Notes: generated by a model from the letters alone, not told the origin. 64,000 bases of DNA from an uncultured Porphyromonadaceae bacterium (GCA_905202215.1 CAJKRG010000008.1:20482-84481), one strand, 5' to 3'. Counted from the stretch's first letter, positions 36,046-43,587 are shown. Translations and numbers: made by a program.

Positions 36046-37441
36046 GGTCCATGAACAGGTTTACCAATTCATCGAAATAGAGTTGGTCGGTTGGTATATC
36101 GTCGTCGGTGCCTAATATCTGATTGGCGATTGACTTTTTTTCGTGGATAATCTGGTAGAGTTTATGGTCGATAGTGTGCTGTCCGAGCAAATAATAGCAC
36201 GTCACGTTCTCTTTTTGGCCTATGCGGTGGCAGCGGTCTTCGCATTGGCAGCAGTCGGCGTAGGTCCACGGAAATTCCACAAAGGCGACGGAAGAGGAGG
36301 CGGTGAGGGTAAGGCCGACGCCGGCGGCTTTGATGGAGCAGATTGCGAGGCGGGAGTGTCCGGCCTGAAAGCTATCCACAGCGGCCTGTTTCTCGACGAG
36401 GCTTTCACGGCCTGTAATTGTGACGGCTTTCGGGAATTGCTTTTTGAGGGCGTCGACGATGTCATGGTAGGAGCAGAAGACAACGAGGGGTTTGTCGTTG
36501 GCAAGGTGTGTACGGATGAAGTCGACGGCCTGTTTTACTTTGCCTTTGGCAGACAGTGAGCGCAGGGTCATAAACTTTACCAATGCTTTCATGCGCATTT
36601 TGCGGCGTATCTCGACGTCGGTACATTCGGTGTATTCTTCGAGATAGCGGCGTAGGTCGTTTTCGGCAAGGTCGTATTCTTCGCGGTTGCTGATGTCGAC
36701 GTATAGATCGACGCGGGTTTTGTCGGGTAAGTCGGTCAGGACTGTTTTTTTCTCGCGGCGTATCATGCATTTTTCATATAGCAGTCGCGATAGCTCCGTG
36801 AGGTCGCTGTCTTTGTCGGCGTAGTCGGACAAGAATTTACTCTTGCCGCCAAACTGACACAATCGCTCCATGATTGAGAGCTGTGAAACGAGGTCGTGAG
36901 GACGGTTGACTACGGGGGTGCCGGATAGCAGCACGATATAAGGCTTGCCGGTGGTAATGCCTTTTGTGAAGATTGTCTGTTGGGCGGAGGGGTCTTTGAC
37001 GCGGTGGCTCTCGTCGATTATAACGGAGCGGAAGCGTTTAATCTCCGGGCAGAAAACGACATCTTTCAATCGGAATGTGCCGTTGGCTCTTATATCCCAT
37101 ACGAAGTATTTACGCAGGCTCTCATAGTTGACAATGGCAATCTGATACATGCCCATCTGGAGAAGATAGGGCCATGTGGTGCGGGTTGAGTTGTCGAGGA
37201 CGAGGGCTTTTTTGTCGGTAAATTTCTCAAATTCGCGCTGCCAATTTATCTTTAGCGAGGCGGGGCAGATAACCAGGCAGGGGTAAGCGTTTGCGCAGTC
37301 GGCAATACCTATGCTCTGCAAGGTTTTACCAAGCCCCGGCTCGTCGCCGATAATCAGCCGCTTCTTCTGCAAACCGAAAAGAATGCCGTCACGCTGATAG
37401 GGGTAAGGCTCGACACGAAGATTATGTTTTAATTCGGGCAT
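36038..37441 (-). CDS. SNF2-family DNA helicase/translocase
   Basis: The product is 467 residues from ATG 37441, 2 bp after the exonuclease stop; an earlier in-frame Met would run back into that gene. It carries Swi2/Snf2 motifs in order: Q-motif-like YPYQRDGILFGL, Walker A GDEPGLGKTLQSI, DESHR (box II), LLSGTPVVNRPHDL, and C-terminal motifs V-VI ending QCEDRCHRIGQKENV. It uses ATP to translocate on double-stranded DNA; in phages such proteins are linked to recombination and replication. It lies next to exonuclease and RecT. Confidence 0.88.
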   Translation of the reverse strand: MPELKHNLRVEPYPYQRDGILFGLQKKRLIIGDEPGLGKTLQSIGIADCANAYPCLVICPASLKINWQREFEKFTDKKALVLDNSTRTTWPYLLQMGMYQIAIVNYESLRKYFVWDIRANGTFRLKDVVFCPEIKRFRSVIIDESHRVKDPSAQQTIFTKGITTGKPYIVLLSGTPVVNRPHDLVSQLSIMERLCQFGGKSKFLSDYADKDSDLTELSRLLYEKCMIRREKKTVLTDLPDKTRVDLYVDISNREEYDLAENDLRRYLEEYTECTDVEIRRKMRMKALVKFMTLRSLSAKGKVKQAVDFIRTHLANDKPLVVFCSYHDIVDALKKQFPKAVTITGRESLVEKQAAVDSFQAGHSRLAICSIKAAGVGLTLTASSSVAFVEFPWTYADCCQCEDRCHRIGQKENVTCYYLLGQHTIDHKLYQIIHEKKSIANQILGTDDDIPTDQLYFDELVNLFMDHG

Positions 37442-37443
37442 GG

Positions 37444-38106
37444 CTAATAGAGGTTGAAGCACCAGTACTGAAATGCGAGTTCTTCGTATTTTTCGCGGCC
37501 ACGGGTGTATATCTCGTCGCCTCGCTCGATGAATTTTTTGAATATCTTGCAGTTTTTCTTTGATATTGCATAGATGAAATCGCGGTTGGAGCGGGCGATG
37601 TCCATATACCATGCGCGGGAGCGGTCCCAATCGAAGAAGTCGACGGCTTCATCGAATTCTGACTGAGAGGCGGCAAAGGTGGTTTTGAGGTCGCCGCCGA
37701 AATGACAGGGTCTCAACCACCAATCCCACTTACAGCGAGTGGCGAGAGAGAAAGGGAAGCCGCCATACTCAAATTGTTGCTGCGGATTTACCATGAAGCA
37801 TTGAGTTTCGGCTTCGGCTAACACTTTTGCAAGAAAGGGGTCGCGCCGGGCTTCCATGCGCAGAGCACGGTGCATTTCCTGTGCATGGCGAAACTCGTCG
37901 TTGGTGTAGAGAAGGTCATCGACGGTGTGGCGATAGTAATTTACGCGCTTCGGTTCGGTGATTATGGCGTCTACGAGGTTACCGAACCGAAAAGCGGCTT
38001 CTTTATCCCCGAATTGCATACGGGGGTGGAGAATGTTTTTCAGTTCGGTAAGGTCGGAGTTGGAGACCTCGCTACGAAGATAATATGTATCGGGATTGAG
38101 GTTCAT
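37444..38106 (-). CDS. PD-(D/E)XK exonuclease (RecE/exonuclease VIII-like)
   Basis: The 220-residue product begins with NLNPDTYYLRSEVSNSDLTELK and FRFGNLVDAIIT, and holds the catalytic core CKWDWWLRPCHFGGDLKTT, i.e. D...D-x-K typical of the RecE/VRR exonuclease that makes 3' single-strand tails for RecT. It lies 1 bp from the coiled-coil gene and upstream of RecT on the same transcript. Shorter than E. coli RecE, matching the C-terminal nuclease domain only. Confidence 0.8.
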   Translation of the reverse strand: MNLNPDTYYLRSEVSNSDLTELKNILHPRMQFGDKEAAFRFGNLVDAIITEPKRVNYYRHTVDDLLYTNDEFRHAQEMHRALRMEARRDPFLAKVLAEAETQCFMVNPQQQFEYGGFPFSLATRCKWDWWLRPCHFGGDLKTTFAASQSEFDEAVDFFDWDRSRAWYMDIARSNRDFIYAISKKNCKIFKKFIERGDEIYTRGREKYEELAFQYWCFNLY

Positions 38107-38107
38107 A

Positions 38108-39316
38108 TTACTGCGCTTTTACGTCGTCGTAATATTCGAGGCCGGTATTTTCTACGAGGATTTCTTCTTTGGTGGCGAGTTTTTCGCAGAAGGTGAGTTG
38201 TTTTTTGAATATTTTGGCAAGTTCGTCGACGGAGAGTTTGCAGCCCTCATGTTGCCACCATAGCGAGATTATTGCGAGGTACGCAGCGGGGTTGTGGACT
38301 TTGATCTTCTTGCTGACTTTTGTCTTCGGAGTATAGACTTGGGCGGCCTTTGCCATGCTGAAGAGGCCGGCCATTTCGGCATTGGCTTTGTCTAACTCGG
38401 CTTTCCGGGCGGCTTCGGCCTCGGCCTTTTGACGTTCCTGTTCCTTTCGGGCAGCTTCTTCGGCCTCGCGTCTGGCTATGTCGGCCTTTAGCCGGGCAGC
38501 TTCGGCTGCTGAGGCTTCGGCCATTCGTTCGAGTTCGGTTTTCTTCGAGGGCAGTTTGTCGAGTATTTCGCAGCGGTATTCGTCGACCTCGTTCACGAAT
38601 TGTTTCCGGAATTGTGGGAGAAGTTTCTGGAATACCTTTTCGCGGATGGTTTTGGCTTCGTCGGGCGACAGATTGTATGGCTGGCGTACTGTCGAAGGAG
38701 GACACCAATCGGCAGGGAGTGCCGACTGATAGCCGGTGACGGTGTCGAAGACCGCGGTGTAGTTGTCGAGGGTCACGCAGCTGTTCATCTGGGTGAGATC
38801 ATTGATGGAGCTGGAGACGAGGTTGCTGAATGAGCGACGGTAGTCTTCTTCGACGGCAACTCGGTATGTCTCTTTGGCCTTGGCGAGTTCCTGAGCGGCG
38901 AGTTGCTCCTGGCGCAGGCGCTCCTGTTCCTCGCGTTTCTTTGCGGCATAGGCGTTGCGATATTGAGAGAGCTGATAAGGAATTGTATCTTTCTTTGTGG
39001 GGTCGATGGTGTTTTCGAGCAGAGTAAACTCGGAGCGTACCATGTCGAACAGTTTTGTGACGGAAGATCGGCGCTCGTTCATGTCGCTTACTGATTTCCG
39101 GGCTGATGAAAGGTAACCGGCAATCCGCATGTCGAGTTCGTCGGTCATGCCACCGGCTGTGATTTCATCGAGAAGCGCCTGACCTTTTTTCAGGCCACGT
39201 TCGCAAATACCACGGTTGATACGGTAGGATTCGGGACCGGCCTTGACAATAGTAGCGATGTTTTCCTGACGCACGATCACGGCGTCGGAAAGAGGGATAA
39301 GTTGTTGGTTGCTCAT
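38108..39316 (-). CDS. Coiled-coil protein of the recombination module
   Basis: The 402-residue protein has long coiled coils (AAKKREEQERLRQEQLAAQ; the Ala/Glu/Lys-rich section at about 270-340) around a compact helical head with VRQEN and RKSVSDMNERR, and a C-terminal part ending LATKEEILVENTGLEYYDD. It sits between RecT and the exonuclease, so it probably bridges or loads these; similar genes occur there in other Bacteroidales phages. No enzyme motif. Confidence 0.6.
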   Translation of the reverse strand: MSNQQLIPLSDAVIVRQENIATIVKAGPESYRINRGICERGLKKGQALLDEITAGGMTDELDMRIAGYLSSARKSVSDMNERRSSVTKLFDMVRSEFTLLENTIDPTKKDTIPYQLSQYRNAYAAKKREEQERLRQEQLAAQELAKAKETYRVAVEEDYRRSFSNLVSSSINDLTQMNSCVTLDNYTAVFDTVTGYQSALPADWCPPSTVRQPYNLSPDEAKTIREKVFQKLLPQFRKQFVNEVDEYRCEILDKLPSKKTELERMAEASAAEAARLKADIARREAEEAARKEQERQKAEAEAARKAELDKANAEMAGLFSMAKAAQVYTPKTKVSKKIKVHNPAAYLAIISLWWQHEGCKLSVDELAKIFKKQLTFCEKLATKEEILVENTGLEYYDDVKAQ

Positions 39317-39379
39317 GTTTATGGGAGTGTTGGGCCGTGTCTACTCCCGAGGAAGCAGGCACGGCAGGTTGTGTATTTG

Positions 39380-40333
39380 TCAGAATATACCGTCGTCGCC
39401 TTCGGACTGTGCGGGGTCGATGGTCACGCCGGCGGACATGTCGGGGGCGGGTGCAAAGCTTTCCTCTTTGGAGGCTTCGTTCTGTTGGTTGTCGCCCATG
39501 CCGTAGAGGTCGTCTTCCGGTTGCGGGGCGTCGTCGGATTCGTAGGTTGTACCCTTGCCAATGCGTAGCTTGGGGTAGGTTCTGAATGCGTGTTTGATAC
39601 ATTTGGCCATAAGGAAACCGCTGTCGATACGGTTGCCTTCGCCTGAGGTGTAGAGTGCGTTGGGTGTTTCGACGTATGATCTTGTGTTGTTATCCCATTT
39701 TTTGTTGGCCCGGCCTGAGTATTCGGCGAGTCGACGCCAGTCTTCTTCGAGAAGCACGGCATAGTCTATTGAGCCGTCGGCACGTGTTATGCGCATGAAG
39801 CATGCGACCGGCTTTTGGGAGTTGTGGTTTATGTTGAGGGTGTATTCGACTGATTTTGTGCCGCCTTTGTCGGTAAAGCTGAAACCGTCGCCTTCGTAGA
39901 CGATGACGGGGTTGTCGGCGTGGCGTATCTGTCCGGCGCGGGTGCGCTGTATGAGTTCGCCATAGCCGGAGATTGTGAGGGTGCAGCGCTGTTCGTAGAT
40001 GTCTTTTCCGTTGGTGTCTTTGGCTCCGGTCTTGTAACCGCGTGGCTGAAGATATGCAAGGGCCCGTGTTCCGGGTTCGACCGAGAGGCCGCAGACGGCA
40101 AGGTCGATAAAGGCGATGAAGATAGATACGGGTGTACAGTTTTTTAGGTTGGCACTGTCGGCCAGGAGTCGGTTGAAGTGGATTGCTTCGCGCTCGTAGA
40201 CGGCTTCGGCGTCGGTCTGGCTCCATAGCGCACCGTAAAGGTCAATGAAGCGTTGGCGCACAAGGTCGTCCTTGACGATTTCCATCGGGTTGAGGTCGGC
40301 GATGTGTTTTGCAGAGATTGTTACTTTGCTCAT
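39380..40333 (-). CDS. recT: RecT-family single-strand annealing protein
   Basis: The 317-residue product has the RecT pattern: helices at the start, FIAFIDLAVCGLSVEPGTRALAYLQPRGYK, LTISGYGELIQRTRAG, the DEXD-like core, then GFLMAKCIKHAFRTYPKL and a disordered acidic Gln-rich tail. It anneals complementary single strands during phage recombination and works with the exonuclease two genes downstream. Start 62 bp after the gene for the coiled-coil protein ends. A terminator and tRNA-Leu lie just upstream. Confidence 0.88.
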   Translation of the reverse strand: MSKVTISAKHIADLNPMEIVKDDLVRQRFIDLYGALWSQTDAEAVYEREAIHFNRLLADSANLKNCTPVSIFIAFIDLAVCGLSVEPGTRALAYLQPRGYKTGAKDTNGKDIYEQRCTLTISGYGELIQRTRAGQIRHADNPVIVYEGDGFSFTDKGGTKSVEYTLNINHNSQKPVACFMRITRADGSIDYAVLLEEDWRRLAEYSGRANKKWDNNTRSYVETPNALYTSGEGNRIDSGFLMAKCIKHAFRTYPKLRIGKGTTYESDDAPQPEDDLYGMGDNQQNEASKEESFAPAPDMSAGVTIDPAQSEGDDGIF

Positions 40334-40388
40334 AGGGCGGAGGTGTTTGGGGTTGTTTATAATGTGTGGGAGTGGTGATCATGTATGG

Positions 40389-40419
40389 AAAAACCGGCCG
40401 GGCGCTGTGGCCCGACCGG
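40389..40419 (-). terminator. Leftward terminator after the tRNA cluster
   Basis: On the minus strand CCGGTCGGGC and GCCCGGCCGG (40410-40419 and 40394-40403) form a 10-bp stem with one T-G wobble and a 6-nt loop, followed by TTTTT (40389-40393). A smaller hairpin AGCAGAA/TTCTGCT lies just upstream (40432-40451). It separates the tRNA transcript from recT. Confidence 0.8.
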
Positions 40420-40455
40420 CACCCAAGCATGAGCAGAACCCACATTCTGCTTTTG

Positions 40456-40539
40456 TGGAAGAAAAGGGAGTCGAACCCTTACGGTCTTGCGACCACCGCA
40501 TTTTGAGTGCGGCGCGTCTACCATTTTCGCCATTCTTCC
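40456..40539 (-). tRNA. tRNA-Leu (anticodon CAA)
   Basis: The 84-nt minus-strand gene folds as a full cloverleaf: acceptor GGAAGAA/TTCTTCC, D arm GCG/CGC, anticodon stem CCGCA/TGCGG with loop CTCAAAA (CAA, reads UUG), long variable arm GGTC-GCAA-GACC as in leucine tRNAs, T arm AAGGG-TTCGACT-CCCTT, discriminator A. CCA is not encoded. Sound structure; part of the phage transcript, followed by a terminator. Confidence 0.85.
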
Positions 40540-40615
40540 GGAAAGGGGCGCCATCGTCTCACGACGGGAGCACCCGTAACAAAAAAATATGAAAGTTGTT
40601 ATCGCTTTGGTTTTG

Positions 40616-40693
40616 CGGGGGGTGCGGGAGTCGAACCCGCCTCTCTGCGTCGGCGCGCCTCGGCAGTGTTTCGCCATCGAATACTGATCGCCC
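40616..40693 (-). tRNA. tRNA-like element 2 (degenerate)
   Basis: A perfect T arm (GCGGG-TTCGACT-CCCGC) is present on the minus strand, and an acceptor can be drawn (GGGCGAT/ACCCCCC) with two mismatches. The middle holds a GGC/GCC short stem but no standard anticodon arm. It may be a degenerate tRNA, a tRNA mimic, or a tRNA with an unusual loop. Confidence 0.35.
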
Positions 40694-40765
40694 GGAAAAA
40701 ATCCGTCCACGCTTCACAGCGGAGACGGCCATGAACATTGAAATTGTATCTATGTGGTTGTTTAG

Positions 40766-40846
40766 GACGACAGGCAGGAGTCGAACCTGCGTGGTCGGAA
40801 GCCGAGGCCAATTTAAGGCAATACTAATGGCCGCCTCGGTTGTCGG
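40766..40846 (-). tRNA. tRNA-like element 3 (degenerate)
   Basis: The T arm (GCAGG-TTCGACT-CCTGC) is perfect; the acceptor has a five-pair core CGACA/TGTCG with mismatches at both ends. In place of D and anticodon arms there is one long hairpin, CCGAGG/CCTCGG, with a large A+T-rich loop. No anticodon can be called. Confidence 0.35.
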
Positions 40847-40859
40847 GCATACCTACCCA

Positions 40860-41114
40860 AACCTTACACCGCATGCAGTCGTCACACACCATATTGGTTT
40901 TTATCTTTTTATCTTGGTGAGAGGTCAATATGTAGGGCAGCGACTTAACGCTGCATTAAAAGTCATACTTGCTACTGCGGCTCATAGTGTCCGTTCGTGT
41001 GTGTCGCGTCGGGGCGTTTATCTCCCAGATTAGCTACCGTCTCGCTATGTATGGTTTGAGGTACGCGTACCTTGCGAGGTCAGGCCACCCACTATGGGCC
41101 GTTTTTATTGATTG
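40860..41114. other. 255-bp gap inside the tRNA cluster
   Basis: No credible coding frame was found. It contains a hairpin GCAGCG-ACTTAA-CGCTGC (40937-40954). No T-loop consensus (GGTTCGA-type on the minus strand) is present, so no further tRNA is called. Confidence 0.45.
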
Positions 41115-41191
41115 TGAACGGGGCAGGATTCGAACCTGCACTACCGGCTTGGTTATCCGGCCTCTATCCGGTTGAGATTATTTACCCGTCC
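41115..41191 (-). tRNA. tRNA-like element 4 (nearly complete cloverleaf)
   Basis: Acceptor GGACGGG/CCCGTTC is complete with one G-T pair, discriminator A; T arm GCAGG-TTCGAAT-CCTGC is perfect; a D arm CTC/GAG around AACCGGATA is present but preceded by about four extra bases. The anticodon stem is CCGG/CCGG with an oversized loop ATAACCAAG, so the anticodon is unclear (AAC is possible). 77 nt in total. Confidence 0.5.
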
Positions 41192-41197
41192 GGCTGA

Positions 41198-41461
41198 TTA
41201 TTTGAAGTAGTCTTGCCTGGTGTCCTGGAGCCGTTGAAGTTCCGAGACTTTGTATTCTATTTTTTGAGTTCGCTTGCATGGCTCGATTTTACCTGTATCT
41301 CGCCACCGCATTACGTTGGATCTGCCGAAGCGCCGGAATGCCTCGTTCTGGCAGATGTATTCGGGCTCGTCCTTTTTGCGCATTCTTTCGGCGAGAGCGT
41401 CGGCAAGGTCGTTGAGGAATACGCCGTAGGGCACGGCTCTGTCGCTAAACTGAATTGTCAT
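41198..41461 (-). CDS. Helix-turn-helix DNA-binding protein (excisionase/MerR-like)
   Basis: The 87-residue product has a winged-helix pattern typical of Bacteroidales excisionase-like regulators: YICQNEAFRRFGRSNVMRWRDTGKIEPCKR, in which one helix is followed by a turn and recognition helix, then a short strand wing (KIEYKVSEL). It could act as a directionality factor or early transcription regulator. It overlaps the upstream 56-residue gene by 17 bp. Confidence 0.65.
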   Translation of the reverse strand: MTIQFSDRAVPYGVFLNDLADALAERMRKKDEPEYICQNEAFRRFGRSNVMRWRDTGKIEPCKRTQKIEYKVSELQRLQDTRQDYFK

Positions 41462-41615
41462 GGGTGGTATCCTTATTTGTTAATTTCCATTTCCGGCCGG
41501 TGATTCTTTCGGCTTGTTTCTTTAGTGTCAGAGCCAGCCTGAGGCATGGGGCCCAGATGAATGTTCCGGTGGGGCGACCGGCCGGACGGAGTATGTATTT
41601 GGGGGTAAATGCCAT
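41445..41615 (-). CDS. 56-residue basic phage microprotein
   Basis: ATG 41615 lies 1 bp after the stop of the upstream membrane gene, and the frame runs to TAG at 41445 inside the next gene. The product is basic (KYILRPAGRPTG; LTLKKQAERITGRKWK). Tight packing supports it. Unknown function. Confidence 0.55.
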   Translation of the reverse strand: MAFTPKYILRPAGRPTGTFIWAPCLRLALTLKKQAERITGRKWKLTNKDTTHDNSV

Positions 41616-41616
41616 T

Positions 41617-41838
41617 TTATTCGCGGGTTCCTTTTGAAGCCCATCGGTGATAGGCTGATATTATGGGGTCGGTTTTGCTCCATCGGGGATAGAGGCAGAG
41701 GAGGGCGGCGAGACTGCCCAGAGAGATGACGGTTATGATGACCTGTTCGAGAGCTGTGCGCGGAGACATGCACATGCCTGTGATGACAGTGGCGCCGAGC
41801 GCGAGGAGGAGGGTTATGCGGAGGATTGATTTTGTCAT
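41617..41838 (-). CDS. Small two-helix membrane protein
   Basis: The 73-residue product has two hydrophobic segments (residues 5-22 and 33-50) and a basic C-terminal end (YPRWSKTDPIISAYHRWASKG). It is the only membrane protein in this part of the early operon and could affect the host membrane. Family not recognised. Confidence 0.55.
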   Translation of the reverse strand: MTKSILRITLLLALGATVITGMCMSPRTALEQVIITVISLGSLAALLCLYPRWSKTDPIISAYHRWASKGTRE

Positions 41839-41850
41839 GGGTATTGGTCT

Positions 41851-42054
41851 TTAACAGTAGTAGTTGTCGCCGGAGAGGAGGCAGTCTTCCTGACGGTATT
41901 TGAAGTTTTGTATTTCTTTGAGGGCGCGGCGTCCGTCGGCGGTCTGGGCTTGCTCGGGATGAATATCGTCCCAGTAGCTTAGGGTGGCTTCGGCGACGAG
42001 CTGACGGTCGTGGTCGTTGAGGCCGGGGAGGTTGAGGTAGTGGGTGTAGACCAT
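41851..42054 (-). CDS. Small phage protein (67 residues)
   Basis: The product has helices with ATLSYWDDIHPEQAQTADGRR and ends KYRQEDCLLSGDNYYC. It is 12 bp upstream of the membrane microprotein on the same transcript. No family recognised. Confidence 0.5.
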   Translation of the reverse strand: MVYTHYLNLPGLNDHDRQLVAEATLSYWDDIHPEQAQTADGRRALKEIQNFKYRQEDCLLSGDNYYC

Positions 42055-42077
42055 GTTTTTTTGATTTTAGTATTTGT

Positions 42078-42122
42078 TCCCGCGGGCCAATTCGATTCGG
42101 CTGCTCGCGCTTTTCCGCGGGA
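42078..42122. promoter_or_regulatory. Inverted-repeat site in the divergent gap
   Basis: TCCCGCGG (42078-42085) is the inverse of CCGCGGGA (42115-42122) with 29 bp between. It lies next to the rightward promoter at 42129 and may be a regulator binding site. Confidence 0.4.
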
Positions 42123-42128
42123 TTTCAC

Positions 42129-42136
42129 TAATTTTG
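42129..42136 (+). promoter_or_regulatory. Rightward promoter inside the leftward early operon
   Basis: TAATTTTG matches the TAnnTTTG -7 element and lies 31 bp before the ATG at 42168. Confidence 0.5.
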
Positions 42137-42167
42137 TGTTGTCAGATCATTAAATCAGTGAATTGTT

Positions 42168-42437
42168 ATGAATGATATTCTTGTGCCCGGCATGGACGCC
42201 GGCGAGTGGATGGCTGCACGCCTTGAAAAAGCTCTTTCGGCGGTTGTGTGTCCAGATTGTGGCGGTCATCACCAGTTGAGTATATCGGTGTCGAAGAGGA
42301 ATATCAGACCGGCGTCGGGTCGCGTTTTCTCTGTCTCTGTCGGCAGTGGTGCCTGCGAGGGTTTCAGACGGAAGGTTAAGGCTCTTGCTATGATACACAT
42401 TAGCGCTCCGGATTTGTTGGAACTGCACTTCCAGTAG
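42168..42437 (+). CDS. Rightward small zinc-ribbon-like protein
   Basis: The 89-residue product begins MNDILVPGMDAGEWMAARLE and has a CPDCGGHH cluster that could bind zinc. It is the only rightward gene between the giant tail gene and the repressor, with its own promoter (42129-42136) and an inverted repeat upstream. It overlaps, on the opposite strand, the leftward frame at 42269-42592. The independent promoter makes a regulatory role plausible, for instance an anti-repressor or anti-host factor; unproven. Confidence 0.5.
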   Translation: MNDILVPGMDAGEWMAARLEKALSAVVCPDCGGHHQLSISVSKRNIRPASGRVFSVSVGSGACEGFRRKVKALAMIHISAPDLLELHFQ

Positions 42438-42592
42438 GCTCGAATAAACATCGCCGTCTCTCTGAAATTCAGTTTCCGGCCATCGTCCTTATGGTCGGGC
42501 GTTACTACGCATGCCTGCCATTTCTCCCAGGCGTCCGGCCTAATCCATAGACCGCTCGACCATTTTGAGGGTAAGGTGTGTTTATCTGCCAT
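42269..42592 (-). CDS. Possible leftward phage protein, opposite the zinc-ribbon gene
   Basis: From ATG 42592 the product is 107 residues; its first half (GLWIRPDAWEKWQACVVTPDHKDDGRKLNFRE is split over two lines of structure) looks normal, while the last half is the complement of the rightward gene and reads less like protein. It may be real with a long antisense overlap or may stop earlier by frameshift. Confidence 0.45.
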   Translation of the reverse strand: MADKHTLPSKWSSGLWIRPDAWEKWQACVVTPDHKDDGRKLNFRETAMFIRAYWKCSSNKSGALMCIIARALTFRLKPSQAPLPTETEKTRPDAGLIFLFDTDILNW

Positions 42593-42603
42593 GGGGTGGT
42601 CAG

Positions 42604-42864
42604 TTATCTTGGGTCGGTTATCAGGTATGATTCGTTGCGGGCATGGCACTGACCGTCGCGAAGAAGTCTGATGAGTGTGGCGCCGGAAATGGTGTGCTCG
42701 GCGTTTTTGCCTATGAGGCGATAGTGTCCTTTGGTGTCGGCGGGGCGGAGTGAACGTATTTTGAATGTTTCGACGAAATCGGTGATTGTTTCGTGGCGGT
42801 GGAAGTGTTTTCCTTTGAGGGCTGTCTGTGCTTCGGAAAGGGTGTAGGTGTTTGCGGTTGTCAT
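42604..42864 (-). CDS. Small phage protein with winged-helix-like pattern
   Basis: The 86-residue product (ATG 42864; an upstream in-frame Met would need a run of Arg codons) has LSEAQTALKGKHFHRHETITDF then FKIRSLRPADTKGHYRLIG and TLIRLLRDGQCHA, consistent with a small DNA-binding or adaptor fold. It is 11 bp upstream of the overlapping gene. Unknown function. Confidence 0.5.
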   Translation of the reverse strand: MTTANTYTLSEAQTALKGKHFHRHETITDFVETFKIRSLRPADTKGHYRLIGKNAEHTISGATLIRLLRDGQCHARNESYLITDPR

Positions 42865-42881
42865 AGTTGTACTGCTTTGGG

Positions 42882-43202
42882 TTAAATTAATTCTGCGTCT
42901 TCGCCTTCGAACCATGTTTTGGTCTTGCTGTCAGCGCAGTAACCTGCGAGTGAAGCAAGCAATTCCCATGCGTCTTTGTCGGCTAACTCATCGTCATCGC
43001 TGACGTAGGTGGCTCGGTGACCGTAATCGCCGTATTCCACAACGACGTTGGCGGCAAGAGCTGCTCTGAAATATGTACGGCCGGCGGGAGTGAGTCGGAC
43101 GGGAGGGCATACGGCAATCGAGTCTATGCCGTCTACGCAAACATCGAGGTCTTCACCAATGATGTTGATGGCGTGCAGGAGGTCTTGTAATGTTACGTTC
43201 AT
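42882..43202 (-). CDS. Small acidic phage protein
   Basis: The 106-residue product begins MNVTLQDLLHAINIIGEDLDVCVDGI and has a central YGDYGHRATYVSDDDELADKD section. The early helix-strand layout suggests a compact fold; no motif known. It lies 17 bp downstream of the Cro-like gene. Confidence 0.55.
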   Translation of the reverse strand: MNVTLQDLLHAINIIGEDLDVCVDGIDSIAVCPPVRLTPAGRTYFRAALAANVVVEYGDYGHRATYVSDDDELADKDAWELLASLAGYCADSKTKTWFEGEDAELI

Positions 43203-43219
43203 GGCTTGGGTGGTTGGGT

Positions 43220-43453
43220 TTATGTTGTTGGAAAGAGTTCCTCCGGTGTTGTGTTGAAATGTCGGGCGAGGACTTCTTTTGTAAGGGCGTCGGGTTCGGC
43301 GCTGCTGTCGCTGTCAGATAACCATCGGCGAACAGCTATCTCGCTTTTCTTTGTCAAGGCTGCGATTTTTTTGACAAATGCTGCGGCTGGGGTATCAGGG
43401 TTCTTGGGTTTGGGGGCCTGTTTTGCCTCAAGATACATTTCCTTAAGTGTCAT
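43220..43453 (-). CDS. Cro-like early regulator
   Basis: The 77-residue product has a helix-turn-helix core (IAALTKKSEIAVRRWLSDSD; LTKEVLARHFNTTPEELF) of the small phage Cro/CII type. It is divergent from the S24 repressor, with the twin operators between, and it heads the leftward early operon. It probably shuts off the repressor promoter in the lytic state. Confidence 0.7.
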   Translation of the reverse strand: MTLKEMYLEAKQAPKPKNPDTPAAAFVKKIAALTKKSEIAVRRWLSDSDSSAEPDALTKEVLARHFNTTPEELFPTT

Positions 43454-43459
43454 ATTATA

Positions 43460-43490
43460 TTGTTTATTTGATTCTTAATCGTTATCTTTG
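43460..43490 (+). promoter_or_regulatory. Repressor-directed promoter of the immunity switch
   Basis: TTG (43460-43462), 20-nt spacer, TATCTTTG (43483-43490): a near-ideal Bacteroidota promoter reading right toward the repressor gene at 43588, with a start near 43497. Confidence 0.65.
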
Positions 43491-43515
43491 CGATGTAATT
43501 TTTGTTATCACGTTG

Positions 43516-43546
43516 CAAAGATAATAGCAATGCTAATCATATGCAA
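43516..43546 (-). promoter_or_regulatory. Early leftward promoter of the immunity switch
   Basis: On the minus strand TTG (43544-43546), 20-nt spacer, TATCTTTG (43516-43523). It faces the rightward promoter, so the two transcripts begin by crossing each other. The operator sites lie in its spacer and -33 region, so repressor binding should shut it. Confidence 0.65.
43523..43537. promoter_or_regulatory. Repressor operator 1
   Basis: AATAGCAATGCTAAT is a near-palindrome (TAGCA-N-TGCTA core) and differs from operator 2 at one base. It overlaps the spacer of the leftward promoter. Confidence 0.6.
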
Positions 43547-43559
43547 TAGCACTGCTAAT
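43545..43559. promoter_or_regulatory. Repressor operator 2
   Basis: AATAGCACTGCTAAT; centre-to-centre distance from operator 1 is 22 bp, about two helical turns, so the repressor dimers could bind cooperatively on one face of the DNA. It overlaps the -33 end of the leftward promoter. Confidence 0.6.
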
Positions 43560-43587
43560 AAAATAACACTATTTAACGCTTCTCGCA

